Part shown: positions 31,767 through 40,585 of the stretch, in pieces
Layout of the letters: every line of letters starts with the position of its first letter
Position numbering within the stretch: position 1 is the stretch's first letter
Assembly (NCBI RefSeq): GCF_037645805.1
Contig: NZ_JBBEXE010000007.1
Coordinates: forward strand, 1 to 64,000
Direction of reading: 5' to 3'
DNA: 64,000 bases
DNA from: Leptobacterium_A meishanense
Lineage (GTDB): Bacteria > Bacteroidota > Bacteroidia > Flavobacteriales > Flavobacteriaceae
Notes under the pieces: model-generated
Told to the model about the DNA's origin: nothing
Seen by the model: the letters and a program-made list of their open reading frames with translations, nothing else
Databases searched by the model: none
Program-made: the position numbers and the translations under genes

Positions 31767-33209
31767 ATGCCAAGCATAAAAAAAACAAAAATCGTTGCAA
31801 CCCTTGGCCCGGCTACAAGTAAAAAAGAAATACTTAAAGCGATGGTGGAAGCTGGGGTCAATGTTTTTCGGATTAATTTTTCACATGCTGATTATGACGA
31901 TGTGAAAGAGCGAATAGCAATGATACGGTCACTTAATGAAGAATTTGGATACAATACAGCAATATTGGCAGATTTGCAAGGTCCTAAACTTCGTGTTGGG
32001 GCGATGGCAGAAGACGTCGTGGTTCATGAAGGAGATGAAATCACTTTTGTTACCGGTAAAGAGTTTAAAGGGAATGCTGAAAAAGTTTATATGAATTACA
32101 AAGCATTCCCCAAGGATGTGAATCCCGGAGAGCGGATATTATTAGACGACGGCAAACTTATTTTTGAAGTGGTAGAAACAGATAAAAAGGGAGAAGTAAG
32201 GGCAAAAGTAATTCAAGGAGGCCCTTTAAAGTCTAAGAAAGGTGTAAACCTTCCAAATACAAATGTCTCATTGCCGGCCCTTACGAAAAAAGATATAAAA
32301 GATGCTGCCTTTGCTATTGAACAACAAGTAGACTGGATAGCACTTTCCTTTGTGCGCCATAGTCAGGACTTAATTGATTTACAGGAGATTATCGAAAAAA
32401 AATCAGCAATAAAAATCCCAATCATTGCTAAAATTGAAAAACCGGAAGCGGTTGAGAATATTGATAAAATAGTAGCATATTGTGATGGACTTATGGTGGC
32501 TCGAGGTGATCTGGGCGTAGAAATACCAGCACAAGAAGTACCGCTCATTCAAAAACAATTGGTGTTGAGGGCCAAAAAAGCCCGGATTCCAGTGATTATT
32601 GCTACCCAGATGATGGAGAGTATGATTACCAGTCTTACCCCTACCCGTGCAGAGGTAAATGATGTGGCCAACTCCGTAATGGATGGGGCAGACGCAGTAA
32701 TGCTCTCTGGAGAAACTTCGGTGGGGAGCTTTCCTGTTCAAGTAATTGAAAAAATGACCAGTATTATCAAAAGTGTAGAGCACTCTTCCCTTATTAAAGT
32801 GCCACAAGAACCACCCCACATACGCACCAAACGGTACATTACCAAATCTATTTGTTACCATGCGGCATTAATGGCCAATGAGATCAAAGCACAAGCCATT
32901 TCTACATTGACCAATAGTGGGTACACCGCCTTTCAGATATCAGCATGGCGCCCGAGTGCACATATTTTGGTATTTACGTCTAATAAACGGATACTTAACC
33001 AACTAAGCCTCCTATGGGGAGTGAAAGCATTTTATTATGACAAATACGTAAGTACCGATGAAACCATTGAAGATGTTAACCGGATTGCCTGTGAAAAGGG
33101 GTTCTTGGATGTTGGAGATATGCTAGTTAGTCTTGCAGCAATGCCTATTCAAGAAAAGGGGATGGTAAACACATTACGGGTTACCGAGATTACCAGTTGT
33201 TATATTTAA
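31767..33209 (+). CDS. pyk: Pyruvate kinase
   Basis: A 480-residue glycolytic enzyme that converts phosphoenolpyruvate and ADP to pyruvate and ATP. Motifs: KIVATLGPAT at the N-terminus, GVNVFRINFSHA, ADLQGPKLRVG, the catalytic Lys in IAKIEKPEAV, the metal-binding segment MVARGDLGVEIP, and the ATQMMESM...PTRAEVNDVANSV region with LSGETSVG. Length and domain order (barrel, B-domain insert, C-terminal domain) are standard. The ATG follows the IPExxxVDY gene by 2 bp. It is convergent with dinB with 9 bp between. Confidence 0.98.
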   Translation: MPSIKKTKIVATLGPATSKKEILKAMVEAGVNVFRINFSHADYDDVKERIAMIRSLNEEFGYNTAILADLQGPKLRVGAMAEDVVVHEGDEITFVTGKEFKGNAEKVYMNYKAFPKDVNPGERILLDDGKLIFEVVETDKKGEVRAKVIQGGPLKSKKGVNLPNTNVSLPALTKKDIKDAAFAIEQQVDWIALSFVRHSQDLIDLQEIIEKKSAIKIPIIAKIEKPEAVENIDKIVAYCDGLMVARGDLGVEIPAQEVPLIQKQLVLRAKKARIPVIIATQMMESMITSLTPTRAEVNDVANSVMDGADAVMLSGETSVGSFPVQVIEKMTSIIKSVEHSSLIKVPQEPPHIRTKRYITKSICYHAALMANEIKAQAISTLTNSGYTAFQISAWRPSAHILVFTSNKRILNQLSLLWGVKAFYYDKYVSTDETIEDVNRIACEKGFLDVGDMLVSLAAMPIQEKGMVNTLRVTEITSCYI

Positions 33210-33218
33210 TATTTGAAG

Positions 33219-34322
33219 CTAAAATTCCAACGTCAACTGTACCGAAACACTTTTTTGTATAGGTTTTTTTTCAGGTTTTTTTTGCGTGTTTAAATTAGAA
33301 AGGGATATACCTAGCAGTCGTACAGAATTTTGCAAAGTGTCTTGATACAACAATTCTTTGATAGTATCGAGTATACTAGATGCATCGGCAATAAAATAAT
33401 CTAACGTTTTACTGCGGGTTTGGAGGGTAAAGTCACTATATTTTATTTTTAACGTGACTGTTTTTCCGGTAATGCGGTGCTTTTTTAACCTTCGTTCCAA
33501 CTCATTGGCAATGGTCTCCAGGCGTTCCAACATAAAAATTTCACTGCTTAAATTCTCAAAAAAAGTATGCTCTGCACTTACCGATTTGTGGGCACGATGT
33601 GGTTTTACTTCACTTCGGTGAATACCTCGCACCACATTGTAATAAAACGAACCATGCTTGCCAAAATGGGTTTCCAGAAAATCTAAAGGCTGTTCTTTAA
33701 GATCCCTTCCGGTAAAGATGCCCAACCGGTACATTTTTTCAGCGGTAACCTTCCCCACACCATAAAACTTACGAATGTCCAACATTTCTAAAAAACCCAA
33801 CACTTCCTCGGGAGGTACTGTTTTTTGTCCATTGGGCTTATGAATGTCACTGGCAATTTTTGCAATAAATTTATTGATGGAGATTCCGGCAGAAGCCGTT
33901 AAGCCGGTTTCATTAAAAATACGTGTTCGAATTTCTTCAGCAATAAGTGTAGCAGAAGGATTTGCTTTTTTATTTTTCGTTACATCTAAATAAGCCTCAT
34001 CAAGCGAGAGTGGCTCTACTAAATCGGTATAGTTATAGAAGATAGCGCAGATTTGTTTGGAAAGTTCTCGATAGCGGTCAAATCGAGAGCGCACAAAAAT
34101 AAGCTGTGGACATAATTTTTTAGCCATGACCCCGCTCATAGCACTTCGCACACCATATTTTCGTGCTTCGTAGCTTGCAGCAGAAACCACACCCCGTTTT
34201 TCACCGCCTCCAACAGCCACAGGTTTCCCTCGCAATTTTGGGTCATCCAGTTGCTCTACTGAAGCATAAAAGGCATCCATATCCACATGGATAATTTTCC
34301 GTATGGGAAGCATATTCTCCAT
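33219..34322 (-). CDS. dinB: DNA polymerase IV (Y family)
   Basis: A 367-residue translesion DNA polymerase. Motifs: HVDMDAFYASVEQL (first metal aspartate), SYEARKYGVRSAM, SLDEAYLDVT with the catalytic Asp-Glu pair near residue 107, the helix-hairpin-helix region FYGVGKVTAEKM, and a little-finger domain in the C-terminal third. The last residues, QLTLEF, resemble the QLxLF clamp-binding motif. The ATG at 34322 is followed by a second at codon 4. No LexA-like box was recognised upstream. Confidence 0.95.
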   Translation of the reverse strand: MENMLPIRKIIHVDMDAFYASVEQLDDPKLRGKPVAVGGGEKRGVVSAASYEARKYGVRSAMSGVMAKKLCPQLIFVRSRFDRYRELSKQICAIFYNYTDLVEPLSLDEAYLDVTKNKKANPSATLIAEEIRTRIFNETGLTASAGISINKFIAKIASDIHKPNGQKTVPPEEVLGFLEMLDIRKFYGVGKVTAEKMYRLGIFTGRDLKEQPLDFLETHFGKHGSFYYNVVRGIHRSEVKPHRAHKSVSAEHTFFENLSSEIFMLERLETIANELERRLKKHRITGKTVTLKIKYSDFTLQTRSKTLDYFIADASSILDTIKELLYQDTLQNSVRLLGISLSNLNTQKKPEKKPIQKSVSVQLTLEF

Positions 34323-34377
34323 AGCATAAAATTACTATATTTAATCCATTGAGTTAGATTATGATAACAACACATAG

Positions 34378-34845
34378 ATGCTTGAAATAGAACGTAAATT
34401 TTTGGTCAGTTCAGAAGGTTACAAAGAGACAGCTATAAAAACGGTTCGGATTACACAAGGCTTTTTAAACACAGATCCGGAACGAACGGTGCGTGTGAGA
34501 ATTAAAGAAGATAAAGGGTATATAGCTGTAAAAGGCAAAACAAATGCTTCAGGATTAACACGTTTTGAGTGGGAGAAAGAAATTCCACATGAAGAAGCCA
34601 CCGAATTAATGAAGTTATGTGAGGCGTTTGTTATTGATAAAATTCGGTATGAAGTCCCTTTCATCAATCATTTGTTTGAGGTGGATGTTTTTTTAGGAGA
34701 CAATGAAGGATTGGTAGTAGCAGAGGTTGAGTTGATTTCGGAAGCAGAAAAATTCTCTAAACCTAAATGGCTTGGAGGGGAGGTGACCGGAGACATAAAA
34801 TATTACAATTCGCAATTGAGCAAAAACCCTTATAAAAATTGGTAA
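34378..34845 (+). CDS. CYTH domain-containing protein
   Basis: A 155-residue protein that is entirely a CYTH (CyaB, thiamine triphosphatase) domain. The defining ExExK motif is EIERK at residues 3-7, followed by basic and acidic strands (VRVRIKEDKGYIAVKG, FEWEKEI, EVDVFLGDNEGLVVAEVEL) that line the tunnel. Such stand-alone proteins hydrolyse inorganic or organic triphosphates; the substrate here is unknown. It is 10 bp upstream of the YciI-like lipoprotein gene. Confidence 0.9.
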   Translation: MLEIERKFLVSSEGYKETAIKTVRITQGFLNTDPERTVRVRIKEDKGYIAVKGKTNASGLTRFEWEKEIPHEEATELMKLCEAFVIDKIRYEVPFINHLFEVDVFLGDNEGLVVAEVELISEAEKFSKPKWLGGEVTGDIKYYNSQLSKNPYKNW

Positions 34846-34855
34846 ACATAAGAAA

Positions 34856-35320
34856 ATGAAAAAATTAACCTCTTTTTTGATTCTTTTGATGATCGTTGCT
34901 TGTACTACACAAAAAAAGGACACCCCAACTACAAATACGGAAGTAGAACCAATAGACTCAATAAAAGATACCGGACATGAAACGTTTTCATACAAAGAAG
35001 GTGATACTACGTATGTGATGCAAAAATATTTTTTGGTGCTGTTGAAAAAGGGGCCTAACCGAGATCAACCGGAAGAAGCATATCAAAAAATACAAGTGGC
35101 ACATCAGGCATATTTAGAGCAGCTTTTTTTAGAAGGGAAATTAAGTATATCAGGCCCTTTAGAAGCTGAAGAAAGCGATATTTCCGGGATTGTTATTTTT
35201 AACACACCTACCAAAGAAGAGGTGGAAACATTGATGCAAGCTGATCCTGCAGTAAAAGCAGGGCGGTTGGTGGTAGAGGTACTGCCGTGGTGGGCTGCGA
35301 AAGGGAGTGTGCTGAAATAG
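34856..35320 (+). CDS. YciI-like lipoprotein
   Basis: A 154-residue protein with a lipoprotein signal peptide ending at Cys16 (LLMIVAC), then a Thr/Asp-rich linker to about residue 45 and a YCII-related domain for the rest. The domain shows the KYFLVLLKKGPNRDQPEEAYQ start, the LSISGPLE core and a SGIVIFNTPTKEEVETLMQADPAV stretch, as in YciI-like dimeric alpha-beta barrel proteins. Most YciI proteins are cytoplasmic, so an exported, membrane-anchored version is a modest oddity. Function unknown. It is convergent with pbpC, with 6 bp between. Confidence 0.85.
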   Translation: MKKLTSFLILLMIVACTTQKKDTPTTNTEVEPIDSIKDTGHETFSYKEGDTTYVMQKYFLVLLKKGPNRDQPEEAYQKIQVAHQAYLEQLFLEGKLSISGPLEAEESDISGIVIFNTPTKEEVETLMQADPAVKAGRLVVEVLPWWAAKGSVLK

Positions 35321-35326
35321 TATAGA

Positions 35327-37675
35327 TTACCTTTCTACTTCAATTGCCTGTATTAATTGGTTACCTAACTCATCTACAACAGTAATGAGATGTTTTCCGG
35401 TTTTGGGAAGAATGGCCATTTCATGAAAAGTCTGTGTTTGCCCTACAAAAATAGCATCTACATACCAAAAAACGGTAAGCTCTGGTTTAGAGTGTGCCAG
35501 TTTTAATACCAATTCATTAGTGGTTCCGTCAAAATCCTTAGGCAGTATTACCCGCCCATTTTCTTTTGGGTAAATAAAATCCATGGTTGCTTGCCCTTCC
35601 GAGAAACAATCACTCCTATATGGAGGCAGGCTCCGGTATTGTGCATTATTGCTTTTGTAATAGTATTCCATAAGGGGGGGCAACACAAACCAAGAGACCG
35701 GTTCCATAGTATCAAGTGCTTCACAGGACGTGTTTACCCTGAATTGTTTTTGTGTATCTAAGTGGACTAGTTGGTGATAAGGGCAGGGAGGGGTTCGTTG
35801 TCCGGTGATTGGAATCCATGTCGTTGTTTTTGGGCAAATATCAGTAGCTAAGTGACCACTATTTATACAAACTTCTGCCTCTGTCAGTTCATCAAAAGGC
35901 TTTCTGAACCATGGAGCATTAGGAAGAACATCAAACACATCAAATAAAATAGGAGCTGCTGAACCTACTCCGGTTAAATTCGGTCGGCCTTCACCATCAG
36001 CATTGCCTACCCATACACCAACAACATATTTTGGAGTGACACCGATGGCCCATCCGTCCCTATTTCCAAAACTGGTGCCAGTTTTCCAAGCAATTTCTTT
36101 GGAAGAATCAAAAAACTCCCAAGCCTGTTCACCTTCAGGGCGGTTTACTTCTTTCATCGCTTCAAAAGTGAGGTAAATGCTACCTGCATCAAATGTTATT
36201 TTTTCCCGGGAACGATTGCCAAAATCCGTATTACTGTTAATAGTTGTTATAGGCTCAGTGAATTCATGTGTAAAATATTCACTAGAGGTTTCGGTATAAT
36301 GGTTAACGGTACCTGCAAGAGCAGCATAGGTTTTACAAAGATCCCAAAGATTGCTTTCAGCACCCCCCAAAATTAAGGATAGCCCATAATGATTTGCAGA
36401 ACGGTTAATGTCTCTTAAATTAAAAAAATCAAGTTGGTCCCGAAACCGCTCTAAACCATAACTTTTAAGCAATCGTACTGCAGGGACATTTAAAGAACGT
36501 GCCAATGCACGCTTTGCGGGGACTGCACCATCATAGGTTTCCTCAAAGTTTTCCGGGCTATAACCAGCTATTTGGGTAGGGACGTCAGCGACTAGGGTAT
36601 TAGGCAATAGTTCTCCGGAATCGAGCATGGCAGCATATAAAAAAGGTTTCAAGATACTCCCGGTGCTTCGTGGCGCTGAAATCACATCTACATCTTTTTG
36701 ATGGTTTCTATCGGTAGGGGTATTTCCTACATAGGCCAAAACATGTCGGGTATTTACATCCATGACCAATACACCTGCATTATGTATCTCATTTTGGAGG
36801 AGTGTTTCGTGGTGTTTTTTTACAATAGCAACAACATTGTCCTGGAGTTGGGCATCCAATGTTGTTTTTACCCTTTTTCCTTGCTGGGTTTTGGCAATGT
36901 ATTCTAAGAAATGAGAAGCTTTTTGTGGAAGCGGAAAAGGTTTTTTAGGCAATGCTTCCACGATGGCAAGTTGATAAGTCAGGGAATCAATTATAGCATT
37001 CTCAAGTAATTTTTTTAACAGCTTATTTCGTTTTGCCAAGAGTTTTTCTTGGTTCTTTCCGGGATAAATGAGTGAAGGAGCATTGGGCAAAACGGCTAAA
37101 GTAGCACTCTCTGCCCATGAAAGTTGATGAGGATGTATACCAAAATACCTCCAGGAAGCCATATCAAGGCCTACAACATTACCACCAAAGGGGGCATGTG
37201 AGGCATAAAGATTTAAAATCTCATTTTTGGAATACCGTAATTCAAGACGGGTAGCAAGAATAATTTCAATTGCTTTTTCAAAATAAGTGCGGTTTTTGTT
37301 TTTGCGGGACAAACGAATTACTTGCTGTGTAAGTGTACTTCCGCCCCGGACTACTTTTCCAGCTTTTATATTTGTTATCAACGCCTTTGCTATAGATACC
37401 GGATTGAACCCGGGATGGCTGTAAAAATGTGCATCTTCGAAGAAAAGAAGGCTTTGTTTAAACTTTTCTGGTACACTATCGGACTTTGGGAACCGCCATT
37501 GTCCATCAGCAGCAATTTTTGCACCAAGTAATGTGCCGTCTTTGGTTTCAATAACAGTAGCGGTGGGGTCATTAAACAGTTGCTTGGGAAGTGAAAAATA
37601 ATATAGGACCAGCAGTACCAATAGGATAGCTGTTTTTAACTTGTGTTTTTTTATGTGGTTGATAATGGTTTGCAA
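35327..37675 (-). CDS. pbpC: Penicillin-binding protein 1C
   Basis: A 782-residue bifunctional peptidoglycan synthase in the cytoplasmic membrane. After an N-terminal anchor (residues 13-27) come the glycosyltransferase motifs (FFEDAHFYSHPG, GGSTLTQQVIRL, EIILATRLE), the transpeptidase with SxxK in PRSTGSILKPF and KTGTSFG, and a C-terminal PBP_C domain of about 90 residues. It starts with TTG: an in-frame stop lies 18 bp upstream and no ATG or GTG precedes the anchor. In Bacteria, PbpC is often encoded beside an alpha-2-macroglobulin; here the latter is 20 kb away. Confidence 0.94.
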   Translation of the reverse strand: MQTIINHIKKHKLKTAILLVLLVLYYFSLPKQLFNDPTATVIETKDGTLLGAKIAADGQWRFPKSDSVPEKFKQSLLFFEDAHFYSHPGFNPVSIAKALITNIKAGKVVRGGSTLTQQVIRLSRKNKNRTYFEKAIEIILATRLELRYSKNEILNLYASHAPFGGNVVGLDMASWRYFGIHPHQLSWAESATLAVLPNAPSLIYPGKNQEKLLAKRNKLLKKLLENAIIDSLTYQLAIVEALPKKPFPLPQKASHFLEYIAKTQQGKRVKTTLDAQLQDNVVAIVKKHHETLLQNEIHNAGVLVMDVNTRHVLAYVGNTPTDRNHQKDVDVISAPRSTGSILKPFLYAAMLDSGELLPNTLVADVPTQIAGYSPENFEETYDGAVPAKRALARSLNVPAVRLLKSYGLERFRDQLDFFNLRDINRSANHYGLSLILGGAESNLWDLCKTYAALAGTVNHYTETSSEYFTHEFTEPITTINSNTDFGNRSREKITFDAGSIYLTFEAMKEVNRPEGEQAWEFFDSSKEIAWKTGTSFGNRDGWAIGVTPKYVVGVWVGNADGEGRPNLTGVGSAAPILFDVFDVLPNAPWFRKPFDELTEAEVCINSGHLATDICPKTTTWIPITGQRTPPCPYHQLVHLDTQKQFRVNTSCEALDTMEPVSWFVLPPLMEYYYKSNNAQYRSLPPYRSDCFSEGQATMDFIYPKENGRVILPKDFDGTTNELVLKLAHSKPELTVFWYVDAIFVGQTQTFHEMAILPKTGKHLITVVDELGNQLIQAIEVER

Positions 37676-37750
37676 CTTTTCCTGACTTTGTTATTAGAAA
37701 GGTATTGTTTTTTTAGGGGAAAAGAGCAATAGAAAACAAACGGATGTTTT

Positions 37751-38770
37751 TTATAGCGCTGATTTAAATTGCTCTAGGAAACGAAGATCATTTTCACTCA
37801 GCATACGGATATCCGGAATCTGGTAGAGTAGCAGTGCAATACGGTCAATCCCCATTCCGAAAGCAAAGCCGGAATATTCTTTAGAGTCAATTCCGCAGTT
37901 TTCAAGTACATTTGGGTCTACCATACCACACCCCATAATTTCGAGCCATCCGGTACCTTTGGTCATTTTATAATCAGTTTCCGTTTCTAGGCCCCAATAC
38001 ACATCAACTTCGGCACTCGGCTCGGTAAAAGGAAAATAAGAAGGACGCAAGCGTATTTTGGACTTTCCAAACATCTCGGTAGTGAAATACTGAAGTGTTT
38101 GTTTTAAATCGGCAAAAGAAACCCCTTTGTCAATATACAACCCTTCTACCTGATGGAAGAAACAATGCGACCGTGCAGAAATATCTTCATTTCGGTACAC
38201 TCTACCCGGGGAAATAGTCCTAATAGGGGGTTTGTTATTTTCCATATATCGTACTTGTACAGATGAGGTATGGGTGCGCAGTAAAATATCAGGGTTGGTT
38301 TGGATAAAAAATGTATCCTGCATATCACGTGCCGGGTGGTGTTCAGGAAGGTTGAGTGCCGTGAAGTTATGCCAATCATCCTCAATTTCAGGGCCTTCGG
38401 AAACGTTGAACCCTATTCGGGAAAAAATGTCTATAATTTGGTTTTTTACAATAGAAATGGGATGCCGTGCACCAATTTCTATAGGCTCTCCCGGACGGGT
38501 AAGGTCTCCGTATTTGCCTTTTTCTTCTATAGTATTCTCTATAGCTTCTTTTAATGCATTTACTTTATGGATGGCTGCATTCTTAAGCTGATTGATGGTT
38601 TGCCCATATTCTTTTTTAAGCTCGGAGGGCACATTTTTAAATTCAGCGAAGAAAGTGTTTAACAATCCATTTTTCCCCAAGTATTTAATGCGGAAATTTT
38701 CGATAGCTTCTTGGGTATCGGCATGGAACTTTTCCACTTCTTCAATATGTCCTTTTATTTCGTCGAGCAT
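37751..38770 (-). CDS. pheS: Phenylalanyl-tRNA synthetase alpha subunit
   Basis: A 339-residue class II synthetase subunit that forms the alpha2-beta2 enzyme charging tRNA-Phe. The N-terminal coiled coil (1-90) is followed by the catalytic core: motif 2 around GRVYRNEDISARSHCFFHQVEG and motif 3 in GFAFGMGIDRIALLLY. The LLRTHTSSVQVRYM segment contacts the active site. Length and order are standard. pheT is not in the window. It is monocistronic-looking, between pbpC and an unknown gene on the same strand. Confidence 0.97.
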   Translation of the reverse strand: MLDEIKGHIEEVEKFHADTQEAIENFRIKYLGKNGLLNTFFAEFKNVPSELKKEYGQTINQLKNAAIHKVNALKEAIENTIEEKGKYGDLTRPGEPIEIGARHPISIVKNQIIDIFSRIGFNVSEGPEIEDDWHNFTALNLPEHHPARDMQDTFFIQTNPDILLRTHTSSVQVRYMENNKPPIRTISPGRVYRNEDISARSHCFFHQVEGLYIDKGVSFADLKQTLQYFTTEMFGKSKIRLRPSYFPFTEPSAEVDVYWGLETETDYKMTKGTGWLEIMGCGMVDPNVLENCGIDSKEYSGFAFGMGIDRIALLLYQIPDIRMLSENDLRFLEQFKSAL

Positions 38771-38826
38771 TGTTCAGTTATTAAGAGCGGCAAATTTAAT
38801 GATTTTTATACTTTACGAGAAGTGTG

Positions 38827-39189
38827 TTATATATCTTCAAGATATTCTTTTTCTATAAAATAGCTTACAATGGCTTCTTTCATTAAAATAGTTTGCTCAC
38901 CGGGCTTAAGAGTAGGAAGCTGTTCTTTTATTTTATAGTGTGGCCAGCCATCGTCATCAAAAAAATCAAATTCATAATAGCCATAAGGTTCTAATAATCT
39001 ACAAATGGCAATGTGCATGAGGTTTACTTTTTCATCTTTTTTAAAAGAACGGTGTAGTTGGCCAAGCTCTTGTATGCCAATAAGGTAGATAATACTATCT
39101 AGCTCCAAAGGATCACTGTCTGAGAACTGTTGGGATAGTTTTTCTATAATGGTATCCCATTGTTTTTTGAGTTTTTCGTCTCTTGCCAT
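38827..39189 (-). CDS. Conserved-looking protein of unknown function
   Basis: A 120-residue soluble acidic protein without a signal peptide. It has an N-terminal helical part (1-55) with LDSIIYLIGIQELGQLHRSF, and a central FDFFDDDGWPHYK segment rich in Asp and aromatics. I recall such proteins as flavobacterial hypotheticals but know no function. The ATG at 39189 is preceded by a TATCTTTG box at 39207-39214 on the minus strand, without a good -33 element. It lies 56 bp upstream of pheS. Confidence 0.72.
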   Translation of the reverse strand: MARDEKLKKQWDTIIEKLSQQFSDSDPLELDSIIYLIGIQELGQLHRSFKKDEKVNLMHIAICRLLEPYGYYEFDFFDDDGWPHYKIKEQLPTLKPGEQTILMKEAIVSYFIEKEYLEDI

Positions 39190-39245
39190 TTTTACGATTG
39201 AGTAAACAAAGATATAGGTTATAAGGGAAATTTTTGGTAAAGAAA

Positions 39246-39264
39246 CCTCACAGGGTTTTAAAAC
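39246..39264. repeat. Possible half of an intergenic palindrome
   Basis: cctcacagggttttaaaac resembles one arm plus loop of the palindrome at 63698-63735 (tctcacaggtttcaaaac) but the second arm is missing. It may be a truncated copy of the same repeat type. The similarity is short. Confidence 0.3.
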
Positions 39265-39321
39265 ATATGGGAGCTTAAAAGGATATGATCAAACTCGTAT
39301 ATTTGTTTGAAAGAATACAAC

Positions 39322-39816
39322 ATGAATTTCATTGATATCGTTTTGGGAGGTTTGATCATCTATGGGGTAGTAAGAGGCTTGATGAAGGGTTTTTTTGTTG
39401 AATTAGCTTCTCTCTTGGCACTGATTTTAGGAATATATGGAGCTATACATTTTTCTTATTATGCAGGGGATTATCTTTCTACTCGTGTGCAATGGGAGGA
39501 ACGCTATATAAATTTAACAGCCTTTGCAATTACATTTGTTGGAATAGTTGTAGCAGTAACTTTTGCAGGAAAACTATTTACCAAGATTGCCAGCTTTGCT
39601 ATGCTAGGGATTCTTAATAAATTATTGGGAGCTGTTTTTGGAGGGTTGAAAATAGCGATTATTCTTGGAGCTGTTCTTGTGTTTTTTAGCAGGACAAATA
39701 ATTTAATGGGCTTTGTGAGTGAAGAAACGATTGAGGGTTCTGTGTTATATAAACCATTGAGTACTATAGGAGAATATGTATTTGCAATGGTTTTGCAAGA
39801 GACGACGAAAGGTTAA
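39322..39816 (+). CDS. CvpA family membrane protein
   Basis: A 164-residue protein with four transmembrane helices (about residues 3-20, 25-45, 65-85 and 100-120), starting with the MNFIDIVLGGLIIYGVVRGLMKGF segment that is typical of CvpA/colicin V production proteins. These inner membrane proteins affect envelope-related traits in other bacteria, but the biochemical role is unknown. A perfect TATATTTG box (39298-39305) lies directly upstream and supports the ATG at 39322 rather than the TTG five codons earlier. It is convergent with batE, with one base between. Confidence 0.85.
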   Translation: MNFIDIVLGGLIIYGVVRGLMKGFFVELASLLALILGIYGAIHFSYYAGDYLSTRVQWEERYINLTAFAITFVGIVVAVTFAGKLFTKIASFAMLGILNKLLGAVFGGLKIAIILGAVLVFFSRTNNLMGFVSEETIEGSVLYKPLSTIGEYVFAMVLQETTKG

Positions 39817-39817
39817 T

Positions 39818-40585
39818 TTAGTTTATTTTCAATTCTTTAATTTCTTGTTGTGGAACCCAACCCACTTTTCCATCAGCTAACCGGATTTTTTTCCAATCGT
39901 TTAATTCTTCCAAAACAGTTACTTTAGCACCTTCGTGCAGGGAGAATATTTCTTCGCTTCGATCATTGGGTTCAGATTTTATACCTACTTCTTGTGCAAA
40001 GACAATTGCAGGCCGATTATTTTTATAGACGTTATATTCCTGAAATGCCATTATTATAGCAATAACAGCTAAAAAAACAGTAATTAGGCTTGTCACAAAG
40101 AACAAACGTTTTAGTTGTTGTTTGTTGAAGAAATAGTATAGTAGAAATAAGAGAATAAATACGAATACAAAAATGACAGCAGTTATTGCCCATTGGTTGT
40201 ATGATAATTTCCCAATACTTTTTTCAATAAGCTTGGAAAACCCAGTTTGTGGCAATGGTTCAATAACATCAATAGTCATGTTTTTTGCAAATGCAAGATT
40301 ATTTTTTACATCTTCATCATTAGGCGCAAGGAGTAATGCTTTTTCATAAAAGTAAATACTAGGCCCTATGCGGTTGAGTTTGTAATGTGCATTTCCTAGA
40401 TTATAATAGAGTGCTGCAGAATGTTCTCCGGATGCTAAGATAGTAGTGTATTTTTCAATAGCACTTTCATAATCTCCTTCATTATATAGTTTTGTGGCTT
40501 CTTCAAACAACACATTGTTTTGTGCGGTAAGAACATTTGCCAAGAAGCCTATCAATAAGATTAAAAACAATTTCTTCATGGCCAT
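39818..40585 (-). CDS. batE: BatE: TPR and SH3-domain membrane protein
   Basis: A 255-residue protein of the Bacteroides aerotolerance (Bat) operon. It has a signal peptide (1-22), a TPR region (25-95: EATKLYNEGDYESAIEKYT and the repeat YYNLGNAHYKLN), two membrane segments near 128-150 and 160-183, and a C-terminal bacterial SH3 domain (about 198-250: VGIKSEPNDRSEE and KVGWVPQQEI). It is the last gene of the operon; its ATG overlaps the batD stop by one base (TAATG). An ATG two codons later is an alternative start. Confidence 0.88.
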   Translation of the reverse strand: MAMKKLFLILLIGFLANVLTAQNNVLFEEATKLYNEGDYESAIEKYTTILASGEHSAALYYNLGNAHYKLNRIGPSIYFYEKALLLAPNDEDVKNNLAFAKNMTIDVIEPLPQTGFSKLIEKSIGKLSYNQWAITAVIFVFVFILLFLLYYFFNKQQLKRLFFVTSLITVFLAVIAIIMAFQEYNVYKNNRPAIVFAQEVGIKSEPNDRSEEIFSLHEGAKVTVLEELNDWKKIRLADGKVGWVPQQEIKELKIN